Below are positions 41,141 through 52,726 of a stretch of DNA of 64,000 nt, one piece after another. Origin of the DNA: Sphingomonas sp. M1-B02 (GTDB lineage: Bacteria; Pseudomonadota; Alphaproteobacteria; Sphingomonadales; Sphingomonadaceae). The translations under genes and the position numbers were made by a program. The stretch spans positions 2,157,501 to 2,221,500 of the forward strand of contig NZ_CP110679.1 in assembly GCF_026167525.1 (NCBI RefSeq). The letters run 5' to 3'. The number at the start of each line of letters is the position of its first letter. Within the stretch, counting starts at the first letter, position 1. The notes beneath the pieces were generated by a model. It worked only from the letters and a program-made list of their open reading frames with translations. It did not search any database and had not been told where the DNA came from.

Positions 41141-42261
41141 GCGCCGAGCAGCCTCTCATGCACCACCTTGCCACCCTGCGTCACCCGGATCGCGCTGCCA
41201 ATCTCCTCATCGAGCACCGGTCTGCCCGCTTCCTTGTCCCAAAAGGCGCTCAGAAAGTTGAACAGGTTCCGCGCAAACAGCGCAGACGCATCCGCCGCCA
41301 GCCGCGACGGTACGTTGCGATGCCCGACGATCCGCACGCCGTGCACCGTCACCACGTCGCCCGCCACCGATCCCTCGACATTGCCCCCGGCCTCCACCGC
41401 CAGATCGACGATCACGCTGCCAGGCTTCATACTGGCGATCTGCGCATCGCTGATCAGCCGCGGCGCCGGCCGCCCCGGGATCAAGGCAGTGGTGATGACG
41501 ATGTCCTGCTTGGCGATATGGCTCGACACCAGTTCGGCCTGCGCCGCCTTATATTCGTCGGACATTTCGGTGGCATAGCCGCCGCTGCCCTCGCCCTCGA
41601 TGCCTGCGACATTCTCGACGAAGATCGGCTTGGCGCCCAGCGACTGGATCTGCTCCTTGGTCGCCGCGCGCACGTCGGTAGCGGAAACCTGGGCGCCCAA
41701 CCGCCGCGCCGTCGCGATCGCCTGGAGCCCGGCCACGCCGACCCCCATCACGAAGACCTTGGCCGCCGAAATCGTCCCCGCCGCGGTCATCATCATCGGA
41801 AAGGCACGGTCATATTCGGCGGCGGCGTCGAGCACGGCCTTGTAGCCGGCAAGGTTCGACTGCGACGATAGGATATCCATCGATTGCGCGCGGGTGATTC
41901 GCGGCATCCATTCCATCGCCAGCGCCTCGGCGCCGAGCGCCGCATAGCGATCCACGCGCGCGCGATCGCCGAAAGGATTCAGCCCGGCAACGATCCAGGC
42001 TCCCGGCTTCAGCCCCGGCAGCGCATCGGGGTCGGGGCCCTGCACCCCCAGAACGATATCGGCGCCCGCCAATATCTCGGCGCGCGAGCCGATCGCCGCG
42101 CCGGCATCGGCATAGCCCAGATCGGCAAAGGACGCCGCGTCACCGGCGCCCGCTTCCACCGCCACGTCGGCGCCCAGCGCGATGAACTTCTTGACCGTCT
42201 CGGCCGTCGCGGAGACACGCCGCTCGCCGGCGGCGGTCTCCTTGAGCACCGCGATCTTCAC
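41137..42261 (-). CDS. pntAA: NAD(P) transhydrogenase alpha subunit, NAD-binding part (PntAA / alpha 1)
   Basis: 374 residues from a GTG at 42261. Domain I of the transhydrogenase, related to alanine dehydrogenase: MKIAVLKETAAGERRVSA at the start, NAD-binding VFVMGVGVAGLQAIATARRLGA and the mobile loop region YATEMSDEYKAAQ. It binds NAD(H) and passes hydride to domain III of PntB. Its stop overlaps the optional start of DUF559. It follows the small oxidase subunit IV gene by two bases. Confidence 0.95.
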   Translation of the reverse strand: MKIAVLKETAAGERRVSATAETVKKFIALGADVAVEAGAGDAASFADLGYADAGAAIGSRAEILAGADIVLGVQGPDPDALPGLKPGAWIVAGLNPFGDRARVDRYAALGAEALAMEWMPRITRAQSMDILSSQSNLAGYKAVLDAAAEYDRAFPMMMTAAGTISAAKVFVMGVGVAGLQAIATARRLGAQVSATDVRAATKEQIQSLGAKPIFVENVAGIEGEGSGGYATEMSDEYKAAQAELVSSHIAKQDIVITTALIPGRPAPRLISDAQIASMKPGSVIVDLAVEAGGNVEGSVAGDVVTVHGVRIVGHRNVPSRLAADASALFARNLFNFLSAFWDKEAGRPVLDEEIGSAIRVTQGGKVVHERLLGA

Positions 42262-42262
42262 C

Positions 42263-42400
42263 CTAGCTGGCGAGCAGGAAGACGACGAAGGCCGCGACCA
42301 GCGCCGTCGCCACGGTTCCCCATTTCATCATCGCGGTGAAGCCCGCCCAGGTCTGCTCATGCGCCTGCAGGTTGGCATTATCCTCGCCCAGATCGGCCAT
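42263..42400 (-). CDS. aa3-type cytochrome c oxidase subunit IV-like small protein
   Basis: 45 residues from the ATG at 42400. HEQTWAGFTAMMKWGTVAT followed by one transmembrane helix (ALVAAFVVFLLAS) matches the bacterial aa3 oxidase subunit IV family. It is encoded just upstream of pntAA, an arrangement seen in other alphaproteobacteria. No other oxidase gene is near. The gene is easily missed by size filters. Confidence 0.82.
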   Translation of the reverse strand: MADLGEDNANLQAHEQTWAGFTAMMKWGTVATALVAAFVVFLLAS

Positions 42401-42561
42401 GCGTCTCATTTCCCTCGTCACGGTGTCGGCAGACCTTAACCGCGCTGTTGCATCCTCTCAAGCCCGGCGTCCCGTGCAGGGCGTCGAATAGGCTTAAGCC
42501 CGCCTTTACCCCTCATCGCTAAGACAAGCGACCTGAAACGGGACACCGGGGACAAAGTGCA

Positions 42562-43989
42562 ATGACGCGCAACGGGCAGCGCCTTATGATGCTGATCGAC
42601 GACGAGCCGGCCCAGCGCCGCCTCGTCGCGGCGATCGCATCGCGCCGCGGCTGGCGGACCGTCTTCGCGAGCGATTTCGAAATGGCGATCGCCACGCTCG
42701 GCACGCCGGACGGGATGGCACTCGACGCGGTGATCCTCGATCATGCGTCCTCGGACGCCGAAGCATCGGCGCTGATCGGCGAGCTTCGCACCCGCCGTCC
42801 GCAATTGCCGATCCTCGTCCTCACCGCCAATGGCTCGGTCTCCGCCGCAGTAAGCGCGATGCGCGCGGGCGCCACCGATTTCCTCGTCAAGCCGATCGCC
42901 TCCGAACGGCTGCTCGCCGCGCTCGAAGTCGTGGTCGGCGGCGAAACCTCGGGCGAGCTGCGCCCGCTCACCGAAAAGCTCACTGCATTGCTCGCCTTCG
43001 ACGAGATCGTCGGCTCGGCGCCCCAGTTCCGCGCCGCGCTCGCCATCGCCGCGAAAGCGGCACGCGCCCGCGTTCCCGTCCTCATCGAGGGCGAAAGCGG
43101 GGTCGGCAAGGAAGTCGTTGCCGAGGCGATCCACGCCGCATCCCCGCGCAACAAGAAGCCGATGATCACGGTCAATTGCGGCGCCATCCCCGCCAATCTC
43201 GTCGAATCCGAACTGTTCGGGCATGAAAAGGGCGCCTTCACCGGCGCGTTCGAACGCAAGATCGGTCGGTTCGCCGATGCCGATGGCGGCACCCTGTTCC
43301 TCGACGAAGTCGGCGAGATGCCGCTCGAGGCGCAGATCAAGCTGCTTCACTTGCTTCAGTCGGGCGAGATCCAGCCGGTCGGCGCGCGCCATGCCCGCGA
43401 GGTCGATGTCCGAGTAATCGCCGCGACCAACAAGACGCTCGCCGTCGAAGTCGAGGAAGGCCGCTTCCGCGAGGATCTCTATTATCGGCTCAACGTCGTC
43501 CAGGTAACGATCCCGCCGCTACGCGAACGCGCCGGCGACATTCCCGCGCTCGCCCGCCACTTGCTCGGCCGCATCGCCGATCAGCCCGGCCTGCGCCAGC
43601 TCGGCATTACCGACGACGCCATCGCCTTGCTGCGCAGCTACGATTGGCCCGGAAACGTCCGCCAGCTCCAGAACGCCCTGTTCCGCGCCGCCGTGCTTTG
43701 CGACAGCGACGGGCTCACCCACGCCGATTTTCCCAAGATCGCCCAGCTCGCCGCCGGCCGCCCGTCGAGCAACGGCGTCGCGAACCAGAATGCCGGCAAT
43801 GCCGGCGTCACCCTGTTCCGCCCCGACGGCAATCTGCGCGCGCTTGAAGAGATCGAGGCCGACGTCATCCGCCTCGCGATCGGCCATTATCGCGGTCGCA
43901 TGACCGAAGTCGCGCGCCGCCTCGGGATCGGCCGCTCGACGCTGTACCGCAAGCTCGGCGAGCTAGGAATAGATCAGAGCGCCGCCTGA
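42562..43989 (+). CDS. Sigma-54-dependent response regulator (NtrC family)
   Basis: 475 residues. Receiver (about 8-120) with the acid pair in IDDEP, phospho-acceptor in AVILDHAS, and LTANGS and FLVKPI; AAA+ domain (about 145-385) with Walker A GESGVGKE, the sigma-54 contact loop GAFTGA, Walker [13 protein letters not shown] and the arginine finger region EDLYYRLNV; a Fis-type HTH at the C-terminus ([23 protein letters not shown]). It activates sigma-54 promoters on phosphorylation. No cognate kinase is adjacent. A hairpin follows the stop. Confidence 0.93.
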   Translation: MTRNGQRLMMLIDDEPAQRRLVAAIASRRGWRTVFASDFEMAIATLGTPDGMALDAVILDHASSDAEASALIGELRTRRPQLPILVLTANGSVSAAVSAMRAGATDFLVKPIASERLLAALEVVVGGETSGELRPLTEKLTALLAFDEIVGSAPQFRAALAIAAKAARARVPVLIEGESGVGKEVVAEAIHAASPRNKKPMITVNCGAIPANLVESELFGHEKGAFTGAFERKIGRFADADGGTLFLDEVGEMPLEAQIKLLHLLQSGEIQPVGARHAREVDVRVIAATNKTLAVEVEEGRFREDLYYRLNVVQVTIPPLRERAGDIPALARHLLGRIADQPGLRQLGITDDAIALLRSYDWPGNVRQLQNALFRAAVLCDSDGLTHADFPKIAQLAAGRPSSNGVANQNAGNAGVTLFRPDGNLRALEEIEADVIRLAIGHYRGRMTEVARRLGIGRSTLYRKLGELGIDQSAA

Positions 43990-43997
43990 CCGAAAGG

Positions 43998-44023
43998 CTG
44001 CCGGCGCCCGAGAGCGCCGGCAG
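43998..44023. terminator. Bidirectional hairpin between convergent genes
   Basis: CTGCCGGCGC and GCGCCGGCAG form a perfect ten-base stem with a CCGAGA loop, midway between the stops of the sigma-54 regulator and the catalase. There is no U-run, so termination may be Rho-assisted. Confidence 0.65.
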
Positions 44024-44029
44024 GTATAC

Positions 44030-44995
44030 TTACTTCTTGGCAGGCTTGGTCATCGCTTCCGCCATCGCAACGGCATCCGCGATGTCGGCCGCGCCGCCCA
44101 GATCGCCTTCGCTCGTGCGACCCGCACCGGGACCTGCGCCCATGTCGGCGCCCGTCGTCGGATCGGAGGTGGGATCGGACATCGTCCGCGCAGCGAGCTG
44201 GGTGAACGCCTTCTTGTCGTCGCTACCCATACCGACGCTTGCAGTGCCGTCGCCGCCGTCCGCGGGCATCACCTGCTCGAGATCGTCGACCCGATCCCAC
44301 TGGTCGCCCGAATTCCACGGACCGTCCATGTCGCCTTCGCCCTGCGACGTGTTGACGTACATGCTGGCATATTTCTCGACCGCCGGCAGCTTGCCCGAGG
44401 GGAAGTTGTTCTCGATCGCATACAGCGCCTTCTCGAACGACTTCTGGTGCGCCACTTCGCGCGTCATCAGGAAGCCGAGCGCTTCCTTGATGCCGGGATC
44501 GTCGGTGACGTTGATCAGCCGCTCATAGACGATCTTCGCGCGCGCCTCGGCGGCAATGTTCGAACGCAGGTCGGCGGTCGGCTCCCCGCGCGAGTCGACA
44601 TAGGCCGCGGTCCAGGGAACCCCCGCCGAATCTATCAGCGCAGGCCCGCCGCCGAACAGCAAAGATTCCTTCGCGCTCGTGCCGCTCGCACCGATCATCT
44701 GGTACAATTCGGCCTCATTCTTCGACGCTTCCGAAAGCTGCACCTTCACGCCCTGGTTGAGCATCGCGATGATCGATCCGATCACTTCGAGATGGCTCAG
44801 CTCCTCGGTGGCGATGTCGAGCAACAGGTCCTTGCGGCCCGCATCGGCTTCGCCAAGTCCTTGGGTAAAATAGCGCATGGCGGCGGCAAGTTCGCCGTCA
44901 GCACCACCAAATTGCTCGAGCATGAGGCAGGCAAGCCGCGGATTGGGCTCGGCGACGCGGACAGTATATTGCAGCCGCTTATTGTGCATGAACAT
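44030..44995 (-). CDS. Manganese catalase
   Basis: 321 residues from the ATG at 44995 (GAGGAG nine bases upstream). The di-manganese four-helix bundle is seen in RKDLLLDIATEELSHLEVIGSI (E and H ligands) and FLMTREVAHQKSFEKAL (E and H ligands). The C-terminal 90 residues are low-complexity (Asp/Gly/Thr-rich) beyond the catalytic core. It breaks down hydrogen peroxide without haem in the cytoplasm. It is transcribed away from the sigma-54 regulator. Confidence 0.92.
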   Translation of the reverse strand: MFMHNKRLQYTVRVAEPNPRLACLMLEQFGGADGELAAAMRYFTQGLGEADAGRKDLLLDIATEELSHLEVIGSIIAMLNQGVKVQLSEASKNEAELYQMIGASGTSAKESLLFGGGPALIDSAGVPWTAAYVDSRGEPTADLRSNIAAEARAKIVYERLINVTDDPGIKEALGFLMTREVAHQKSFEKALYAIENNFPSGKLPAVEKYASMYVNTSQGEGDMDGPWNSGDQWDRVDDLEQVMPADGGDGTASVGMGSDDKKAFTQLAARTMSDPTSDPTTGADMGAGPGAGRTSEGDLGGAADIADAVAMAEAMTKPAKK

Positions 44996-45110
44996 GGGAA
45001 GACGCTCCTCGTTGAGTCGCCTCATTAACCGGCAAGCCCGCCGTTCCGTTGCGTGCAGGCTGCTATTTTCCCCAATAAGCTCAATTATTTACATGGATCA
45101 ATGATCTGAT

Positions 45111-46196
45111 TTAGTCGCGCCGTGGCACCAGCGCCATATCCTTCATCCCGCGCCACACGCGCAGCGCCTGCGCAGTCTCATAGACGTCGTGCACCCGCAG
45201 CAATTGCGCGCCGTGCTCCGCTCCCTTGAGCGCGAGGGCAAGCGACCCGCCGAGCCGCTTATCCGCCGGCGCCTCGTTCGAAAGCGCGCCGATCATCCGT
45301 TTGCGGCTCGCCCCCAGCACGAGCCCGCAGCCGATCCCGTGGAACAGCGCGAGGCCATTGAGCAGCGCCAGATTGTCCTGCAGCGACTTGCCGAAGCCGA
45401 TGCCGGGATCGATCAATATCCGGCTCCGATCCACCCCCGCCGCCGCGACCGCATCGACTCGCGCCGCCAGCCAATCATAGACGTCCAGCAGCACGTCGCC
45501 ATAGCCGCTGCCGCCATGCGGTCCCTTGGCGGGCTCGGGCGAATGCATCAGCACCACCGGGCAGCCCGCCTTCGCCACCACCTCCAGCGCGCGCGGGTCG
45601 AACAGCAAGGCCGCGACATCGTTGACGACCTGCGCCCCCGCCGCCAGCGCCGCCTCCATCACCCCTGCCTTGCGCGTGTCGATCGAGACCGCCGCCCCGC
45701 TGTGCGCCAGCCGCTCGATCACCGGCACGGTCCGCGCGATCTCGTCGCCTTCCCAAACCGGATCGGCCCCCGGCCGAGTCGATTCGCCGCCGACATCGAC
45801 GATCGCGGCGCCGGCGATCCCCATATCGACCCCCGCCTGCGCTGCCGCCGCGGGATCGTCGCCCCGGCTGCCCCCGTCGGAAAAACTGTCGGGTGTCACG
45901 TTGAGGATGCCCATCACCAGCGGCTGGTCGAGCCGCAACACCCGCTCGCCCAGGTGCAGGGCCGCACGCGGCGCGCTGATCCGCTCGGCCAGCGCGTGGA
46001 GGCGCTCGTCCTGCGGCAAATCCGAAACCGCCACCGAATGCCGCGCGGTCCTGCCGTCCGTCACCACGATCAGCTCATAAGCGGCAAACCAGCTCAGCCC
46101 CCCGGCAAGCCGCGCGACTTCGCCATCGCGCCCCACCGGAGTTTCGACGAATTGGGTGGGGCGGAGGTAGAGGCGGGCGGCCGAGGGAAGTTGCAT
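45111..46196 (-). CDS. folP: Dihydropteroate synthase
   Basis: 361 residues. The TIM barrel begins near residue 90 with PLVMGILNVTPDSFSDGG, then GAAIVDVGGESTRPGA, SIDTRKAGVMEAAL, VNDVAALL, ILIDPGIGFGKSLQDNLALL and LGASRKRMIG, covering the pterin-binding sites. An N-terminal extension of about 85 residues is not part of the classical enzyme. It joins hydroxymethyl-dihydropterin diphosphate with p-aminobenzoate in folate synthesis and is the target of sulfonamides. Repeats C and D separate it from ccrM. Confidence 0.93.
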   Translation of the reverse strand: MQLPSAARLYLRPTQFVETPVGRDGEVARLAGGLSWFAAYELIVVTDGRTARHSVAVSDLPQDERLHALAERISAPRAALHLGERVLRLDQPLVMGILNVTPDSFSDGGSRGDDPAAAAQAGVDMGIAGAAIVDVGGESTRPGADPVWEGDEIARTVPVIERLAHSGAAVSIDTRKAGVMEAALAAGAQVVNDVAALLFDPRALEVVAKAGCPVVLMHSPEPAKGPHGGSGYGDVLLDVYDWLAARVDAVAAAGVDRSRILIDPGIGFGKSLQDNLALLNGLALFHGIGCGLVLGASRKRMIGALSNEAPADKRLGGSLALALKGAEHGAQLLRVHDVYETAQALRVWRGMKDMALVPRRD

Positions 46197-46210
46197 AAGT
46201 GTGCCCTACC

Positions 46211-46271
46211 TTATCCTCCCCGGCACGGGGAGGGGGACCGCCGCCGAAGGCGGTGGTGGAGGGGGCGCGCC
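46211..46271 (+). repeat. Dispersed palindromic repeat, family 1, copy C
   Basis: CTCCCCGGCACGGGGAG, then ACCGCC/GGCGGT hairpin and GGAGGGGGCGCGCC. Starts 15 bp from the folP start codon. Faces copy D with about 20 bp between them, the same inverted arrangement as copies A and B but without a gene inside. Confidence 0.85.
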
Positions 46272-46292
46272 GCAAAGGACGCCGCCCGTGGA

Positions 46293-46343
46293 GAGCCCCC
46301 TCCACCAGCTTCGCTGGTCCCCCTCCCCGTGCCGGGGAGGATA
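46293..46343 (-). repeat. Dispersed palindromic repeat, family 1, copy D
   Basis: On the minus strand: CTCCCCGGCACGGGGAG, then ACCAGC/GCTGGT hairpin and GGAGGGGGCTC. Ends one base before the ccrM stop codon. Paired with copy C. Confidence 0.85.
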
Positions 46344-46344
46344 T

Positions 46345-47763
<1,419 letters not shown>

Positions 47764-47826
47764 TCACAGCCGGTTCAACCGCCCACCGCTAAAACCGCTC
47801 CACTGGCGGGGGCTGGAGACCGAATC

Positions 47827-48600
47827 ATGACGCATAGAATCAAGTTGCTCGCCGCCGCCTCCGCCGCTCTCCTCTGCGGCACCGTCCCCGCACTCGCGCA
47901 GAGCGACTGGGATTATGGCGGCGGCCGCCAGGGCGATCGCGACTATCGTCTCGTCGGCGCGGGCGTGCCCCTACTCGCCCCCGAATTGCGCCGCACCAAT
48001 CGCGGCCGCGCCTTCGTGATGCGCAATTTCGACGCCAATCGCGACGGCCGCGTCAGCCCGCGCGAAGCCGAGCGCGCCAATCGCGCCTTCTTCGAAATCG
48101 CCGGCCCGCGCCGCGACCGCTTCGACTGGGATTCGCGCGATTCGCTCCGCCCCGCGCCCGACATGCGCGGCGGCGACTGGGATCGCCGCGCGATGCGCGA
48201 CTATCGCTTCCGCCAGACCCCGCAAGGCGCGACGATGACGATGCAGGAGGATGTCCTGTTCGCCACCGACAGCGCCGTCCTGCGCCCCGGCGCGATCGAA
48301 AAGCTCCGCCCGCTTGGCCTCTATCTGCGCGCCAATCCCGGCGTCCGCGTCGCGATCGTCGGCCACACCGATGCGCGCGGCACCGATGCGCACAATCAGA
48401 GCCTCTCCGAACGCCGCGCCGAAAGCGTCCGCACCGCCTTCGACACGATGGGCGTCACCCGCGCCCGCTTCCAGGTCGAAGGCCGCGGCGAAAGCGCGCC
48501 GGTCGCCAGCAACGCCACTGCCGAAGGCATGCGCCTCAACCGCCGCGTCGAAGTGACCCTGCTCGGCCAACGCGCCGATCGCTTCGACCGGGAGGATTGA
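47827..48600 (+). CDS. OmpA-family protein with EF-hand-like segment
   Basis: 257 residues from the ATG at 47827. A signal peptide (IKLLAAASAALLCGTVPALA) is followed by a 150-residue region with one EF-hand-like segment (NFDANRDGRVSPREAERAN) and a C-terminal OmpA domain (VLFATDSAVLRPGAIEKL, VGHTDARGTDAHNQSLSERR). It is probably periplasmic or outer-membrane associated and binds peptidoglycan; no barrel is seen. The EF-hand loop D-A-N-R-D-G-R may bind calcium. It lies divergently from ccrM. Confidence 0.88.
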   Translation: MTHRIKLLAAASAALLCGTVPALAQSDWDYGGGRQGDRDYRLVGAGVPLLAPELRRTNRGRAFVMRNFDANRDGRVSPREAERANRAFFEIAGPRRDRFDWDSRDSLRPAPDMRGGDWDRRAMRDYRFRQTPQGATMTMQEDVLFATDSAVLRPGAIEKLRPLGLYLRANPGVRVAIVGHTDARGTDAHNQSLSERRAESVRTAFDTMGVTRARFQVEGRGESAPVASNATAEGMRLNRRVEVTLLGQRADRFDRED

Positions 48601-48605
48601 TCAAA

Positions 48606-48631
48606 GCTCGGACCCGGCACTGCCGGGTCCG
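48606..48631 (+). terminator. Hairpin after the OmpA gene
   Basis: CGGACCCGGCA and TGCCGGGTCCG pair with a small loop six bases after the stop codon. No U-run follows, so it is a weaker terminator candidate. Confidence 0.5.
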
Positions 48632-48696
48632 ATTGCGATCAGTCGTGAAGAGCCGGTCCGTGTATGGCCGCACTTGGTGGGAAGCGGTCGTAGAGC

Positions 48697-48969
48697 TCAG
48701 CGCTTTGATCGCCGCATTTCACGAACTTGGCGTCGCCCAGCGACAAATAAACGCCATCCCCAAACGCCGAACAGAAGGGCAACCGCAACTGAAGCAATGC
48801 CGACAATCCAGTAGCGGATGGTTGCTGGCGGATCAAAATACCAAAGGGGCGGCAGGATCAAAACATATGGTACGACCGGCAAGATTGCGGAGAGTGAGTT
48901 TACGCTCGGCCAGCCTCGCTCACCGATGTCTCGATTGATCCAAGCAAGAAATCGCCGCCATCGCGTCAT
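48697..48969 (-). CDS. Small two-helix membrane protein
   Basis: 90 residues from the ATG at 48969, nine bases after GGGGAG. Two hydrophobic helices (SAILPVVPYVLILPPLWYF and YWIVGIASVAVALLFGVWGW) and a basic C-terminus (RRQVREMRRSKR). No family recognised. GC content is lower than average. It lies convergently with the OmpA gene. Ribosome site and topology make it a likely real gene. Confidence 0.6.
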   Translation of the reverse strand: MTRWRRFLAWINRDIGERGWPSVNSLSAILPVVPYVLILPPLWYFDPPATIRYWIVGIASVAVALLFGVWGWRLFVAGRRQVREMRRSKR

Positions 48970-49268
48970 TGATTTTTTCTCCCCAACCACTGTTAACGCG
49001 AAACGATACGGTGCGCGAGGTTATGTCTCCCGGTGGTCGTCATTGGTCATAGCGTACGCCTTTCACGGAACGGATCGCCGCTCGAAGACACCAGGGTGGG
49101 CAACACCCTTGCAAAATAGGATTTCGCCTGCTTGCCTGTCGCGCCGGGCAACCGGTCGCTCTTTGCCATCGTCAGAATACCCGCTGGCTCCGCAGCAACA
49201 AAATTGCGGCCGCGCGCAACGAAGTTAGTCAAAACACGCGAAAAGTGGGAAGCTAAAGCGGTGAAAGC

Positions 49269-49901
49269 CTATTCCGCCGCCTGCGCCGCCGGCCCGAAAT
49301 CGAGCTCGGCCTGCGCGACTCGCCAGAAGCTGCGGCGGTGGTGCGGCGTCGGCCCCAGCGTGCGCAGCGCTTCCTGGTGGACCTTGGCCGAATAGCCCTT
49401 GTTGCTCGCCCAGCCATAGCCGGGGAAAGCTTCGTCGAGTTCGAGCATCATGCAATCGCGCTGGTGCTTGGCGACGATCGAGGCCGCGGCGATCGAAAGG
49501 CACAGCGCGTCGCCGCCAATTACCCACTGGCTGGTATGCGGCCATTTGGGGCAGCGATTGCCGTCGACCAGCACCATCGCCGGCACGATGCCCAGCGCGT
49601 CCACCGCGCGGTGCATCGCCAGCATCGTCGCCCACAAGATGTTGAGCGAATCGATCTCCTCGACGCTGGCAACGCCGACGCCCACCTTCGCGCAATCGAG
49701 CAACGCCGCGCACAATTCGGCGCGTTTCGCCGCGGTCAGCACCTTCGAATCGTCGATGCCCTCGGGAATGCATTTAGGATCGAGCACCACCGCGGCGGCC
49801 ACCACCGGCCCCGCCAGCGGCCCGCGCCCGGCCTCGTCCACGCCCGCCACGGGCCCCTTGTGGAGGCGCTTGTAGCGCCGCTCGAATTTGAGGTCAGGCA
49901 T
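49269..49901 (-). CDS. rnhB: Ribonuclease HII
   Basis: 210 residues from the ATG at 49901, which overlaps the end of the thiD-VOC gene by 8 bp. The motifs [20 protein letters not shown] (first catalytic D-E), VLVDGN and [15 protein letters not shown] (later acids) are complete. It removes ribonucleotides from DNA-RNA hybrids. In many alphaproteobacteria it is paired with ccrM; here they are 1.8 kb apart. Confidence 0.94.
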   Translation of the reverse strand: MPDLKFERRYKRLHKGPVAGVDEAGRGPLAGPVVAAAVVLDPKCIPEGIDDSKVLTAAKRAELCAALLDCAKVGVGVASVEEIDSLNILWATMLAMHRAVDALGIVPAMVLVDGNRCPKWPHTSQWVIGGDALCLSIAAASIVAKHQRDCMMLELDEAFPGYGWASNKGYSAKVHQEALRTLGPTPHHRRSFWRVAQAELDFGPAAQAAE

Positions 49902-51084
49902 CTGCCAGCCGCCATGGCGGAAAGCGCCGCATCTCGCCAGCCTGATAGAGGCAGACCGCATTGCCCGCGGGATCGCGCAGCCGCGCCTCGCGCCAGCCCC
50001 AGTCGCGGTCGCGCGGCTCCTGCTCGAACGCGACGCCCTGCTGCTGCAGATAGGCGACCGTCACGTCGAGATCGCCGCATTCGAAATAGACGACCGGCCC
50101 GGTATAGGCCTCGTCGGTCGCGATCGAGAAGGTCGCCCCGCCCTCGGTCTCGAAACGGGCATAGCGAGGGCTGGCGCGGACGATCTGGCGCAGCCCGAGC
50201 AGCCGATAGAAGCGCTCGCTCGCCGCCAGGTCCTGCGCCGGCACCGTCACCTGGTTCAGCATCGGCTCGAAGAAGCTCATGTTGAGATCGAGCCGCACCG
50301 CCTGCTGCCCCATCGGCCCATGCCCGCGCCCCAGATCGGGCGCCTCGCGCATCGCGATCCGCACGAAGCGCCGCGCCCGCGCCACCGCCTCGGGCAAGTC
50401 CCATTCCGCCGCCAGCCCGCAGGCGATCGCCGACGAAAGCGTGCAGCCGGTGCCGTGGGTCGACTCGCTGTCGATGCGCGGATCGCTCCATTCGATCTCG
50501 GGCGGATCGCCGGGATCGACCGAGAACAGCCGGTCGCAAAGCTGCGGCCCGGAAGCGTGCCCGCCCTTCACCAGCAAGGCGCAGCCATGTTCGGCGACCA
50601 GCGCCTTCGCCGCCTGCCGCTGTTCGGCATCCCCCTCCACCGGCCGCCCCGCCAGCGCCGCCAGCTCGGGCAGGTTGGGCGTCGCCACCGTCGCGTGTCG
50701 CATCAGCCGCTCGAACGCCGCGATCGTCGCATCGTCGGCCAGCGTCGCGCCGCTGGTCGCCACCATCACCGGATCGAACACCACCGGCACCCCGGGCAAT
50801 TCCTCGAGCTTGGCCGCCACCGCCAGCGCCGTCCGCGCCGATCCGATCATCCCGATCTTGATCGCGTCGACGCCCAGATCGCGCACCACGGCATCGATCT
50901 GCGCGATCACCATGTCGGTCGGGATGGGATGCACCGCGTCGACGCCGAGCGTGTTCTGCGCGGTGATCGCGGTGATCGCGGTCATCGCATGCCCGCCGAG
51001 CATCGTAACGGTCTTGATATCGGCCTGGATGCCCGCGCCGCCGCCCGAATCCGAGCCCGCGATGATCAGGATGCGCGGCGTCAT
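49894..51084 (-). CDS. thiD: ThiD (HMP-phosphate kinase) fused to a VOC/glyoxalase domain
   Basis: 396 residues from the ATG at 51084 (ATGA overlap with DUF1272). Residues 1-265 are Thi[36 protein letters not shown], and the anion hole [15 protein letters not shown], which phosphorylates hydroxymethylpyrimidine phosphate in thiamine synthesis. The last 125 residues ([23 protein letters not shown]; then [14 protein letters not shown] and [13 protein letters not shown]) form a glyoxalase/VOC domain. No stop codon separates them; an internal ATG (at about 50280) could allow separate translation. The VOC substrate is unknown. Confidence 0.9.
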   Translation of the reverse strand: MTPRILIIAGSDSGGGAGIQADIKTVTMLGGHAMTAITAITAQNTLGVDAVHPIPTDMVIAQIDAVVRDLGVDAIKIGMIGSARTALAVAAKLEELPGVPVVFDPVMVATSGATLADDATIAAFERLMRHATVATPNLPELAALAGRPVEGDAEQRQAAKALVAEHGCALLVKGGHASGPQLCDRLFSVDPGDPPEIEWSDPRIDSESTHGTGCTLSSAIACGLAAEWDLPEAVARARRFVRIAMREAPDLGRGHGPMGQQAVRLDLNMSFFEPMLNQVTVPAQDLAASERFYRLLGLRQIVRASPRYARFETEGGATFSIATDEAYTGPVVYFECGDLDVTVAYLQQQGVAFEQEPRDRDWGWREARLRDPAGNAVCLYQAGEMRRFPPWRLADA

Positions 51085-51305
51085 CCTTCGAACTTTCGCT
51101 CGTTGCTCGCCGGATAGCGCTTGAGCGAAGCGCCGGTCCGCGTCGGCCGATCCATCAATTCGCCCCCGCAATTGGGGCAGCGCTCGTCGAGCGCCTCGGC
51201 GCAAAGCGCGCAGAAGCTGCATTCGAACGAACAGATGAACGCGCCGGGATGATCGGCCGGAAGATCGGTCCCGCAGCGTTCGCAATCGGGGCGCATTTCA
51301 AGCAT
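51081..51305 (-). CDS. DUF1272 zinc-binding protein
   Basis: 74 residues with CERCGTDLP, ICSFECSFCALCAEAL and CPNCGGEL, a set of cysteine pairs suited to two zinc sites. The family DUF1272 is of unknown function. It is the first gene of the thiD-VOC-rnhB unit and overlaps thiD by four bases. Confidence 0.87.
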   Translation of the reverse strand: MLEMRPDCERCGTDLPADHPGAFICSFECSFCALCAEALDERCPNCGGELMDRPTRTGASLKRYPASNERKFEG

Positions 51306-51314
51306 TTGCGTCTC

Positions 51315-52655
51315 CTAACCCGCCGCCACCCGCACCGCGTCGCAAACCCGGTCCACCACCGCTTCCACCTGCCCGCGGTCATCGCCTTCGGCCATCACCC
51401 GGATCACCGGCTCGGTGCCCGATGCGCGGATCACCAGCCGCCCCTTGCCGTCCAGCTCCGCCTCGGCGCCCGCAATCGCATCCTTCACCGCATTGTCTTC
51501 GAGCGGCCTCCCGCCCTTGAACCGCACATTCTTGAGGATCTGCGGCAGCGGATCGAAGCGATGCAGCACTTCGCTCGCCGGTGCGCCCGCGCGCACCAGT
51601 TCGGCCAGCACCTGCAGCGCCGCGACCAGCCCGTCGCCGGTCGTCGCATAATCGGAAAGGATGATATGCCCGCTCTGCTCGCCGCCGACATTGTAACCCG
51701 AGCCGCGCATCTTCTCGAGCACGTAACGGTCGCCGACATTGGTCCGCACCATCCCAAGCCCCTGCGCCGCGAGATGCCGCTCGAGCCCGAGGTTCGACAT
51801 CACCGTCGTTACCAGCCCCCCGCCCGCCAGCCGCCCTTGCCGCGCCCAGCCGCCGGCGATCAGCGCCATCAACTGGTCGCCATCGATCACCCGCCCGGTC
51901 TCGTCGACCACGATCAACCGGTCGGCATCGCCGTCCAGCGCGATCCCGATCGCCGCGCCCGATGCGACCACCGTCTCGCACAGCGTCTCCGGCGCGGTCG
52001 ATCCGACCCCGGCATTGATATTCTTGCCGTTGGGCTCGACGCCGATCGCGATGACGTCGGCACCCAATTCCCACAGCGCCGAGGGGGCGACCTGATAGGC
52101 CGCGCCATTGGCGCAATCGACGACGATCTTGAGCCCGTCGAGCGTCAGGTCGACGGGAAAGGTCGATTTGGCGAAGTGGATATAGCGCCCGCGCGCATCC
52201 TCCACGCGCCGTGCCCGGCCGATCTCGGCGGCGGGCGCCAGCGCGACGTCGCCGTCGATCAGCGCCTCGATCGCATGCTCGTCCTCGTCCGAAAGCTTGT
52301 AGCCGTCGGGGCCGAACAGCTTGATGCCATTGTCGTAGAAGGGATTGTGGCTGGCGGAGATCATCACCCCCATGTCGGCGCGCATCGACTGGGTCAGCAT
52401 CGCCACTGCCGGGGTCGGCATCGGCCCGACCAGGACGACATCCATGCCCACGCTGGTGAAGCCCGCCACCATCGCGTTCTCGAGCATATAGCCCGAAAGC
52501 CGCGTATCCTTACCGATCACCACGCGATGCTTGTGGTCGCCGCGCAGGAAATGCGCACCCGCCGCCATGCCGACCTTCATCGCCATCGCCGCAGTCATCG
52601 GCGCGATGTTCGTGAGGCCACGAATCCCGTCGGTTCCGAAATATTTCCTTGCCAT
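51315..52655 (-). CDS. glmM: Phosphoglucosamine mutase
   Basis: 446 residues. [12 protein letters not shown] at the N-terminus, active-site serine in [15 protein letters not shown] (about residue 103), metal-binding [11 protein letters not shown] and sugar-binding GGEQSGHI, with the phosphate-binding [13 protein letters not shown] near the C-terminus. It converts glucosamine-6-phosphate to glucosamine-1-phosphate for UDP-GlcNAc synthesis, in the cytoplasm. It ends nine bases before DUF1272. Confidence 0.95.
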   Translation of the reverse strand: MARKYFGTDGIRGLTNIAPMTAAMAMKVGMAAGAHFLRGDHKHRVVIGKDTRLSGYMLENAMVAGFTSVGMDVVLVGPMPTPAVAMLTQSMRADMGVMISASHNPFYDNGIKLFGPDGYKLSDEDEHAIEALIDGDVALAPAAEIGRARRVEDARGRYIHFAKSTFPVDLTLDGLKIVVDCANGAAYQVAPSALWELGADVIAIGVEPNGKNINAGVGSTAPETLCETVVASGAAIGIALDGDADRLIVVDETGRVIDGDQLMALIAGGWARQGRLAGGGLVTTVMSNLGLERHLAAQGLGMVRTNVGDRYVLEKMRGSGYNVGGEQSGHIILSDYATTGDGLVAALQVLAELVRAGAPASEVLHRFDPLPQILKNVRFKGGRPLEDNAVKDAIAGAEAELDGKGRLVIRASGTEPVIRVMAEGDDRGQVEAVVDRVCDAVRVAAG

Positions 52656-52726
52656 TCCTAGCCTTCTTGCGACGTTGCGCCCAACGGATCGCGCGGTAAT
52701 AGCGCCGCGAACAACAAAGGGCGAGC

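Noticed and set aside
48970..49268. Gap of about 300 bp before rnhB, with a 61-residue minus-strand frame (49047-49232)
   Set aside because: No recognisable ribosome site or family; composition is not convincing. I see no other feature in this stretch.
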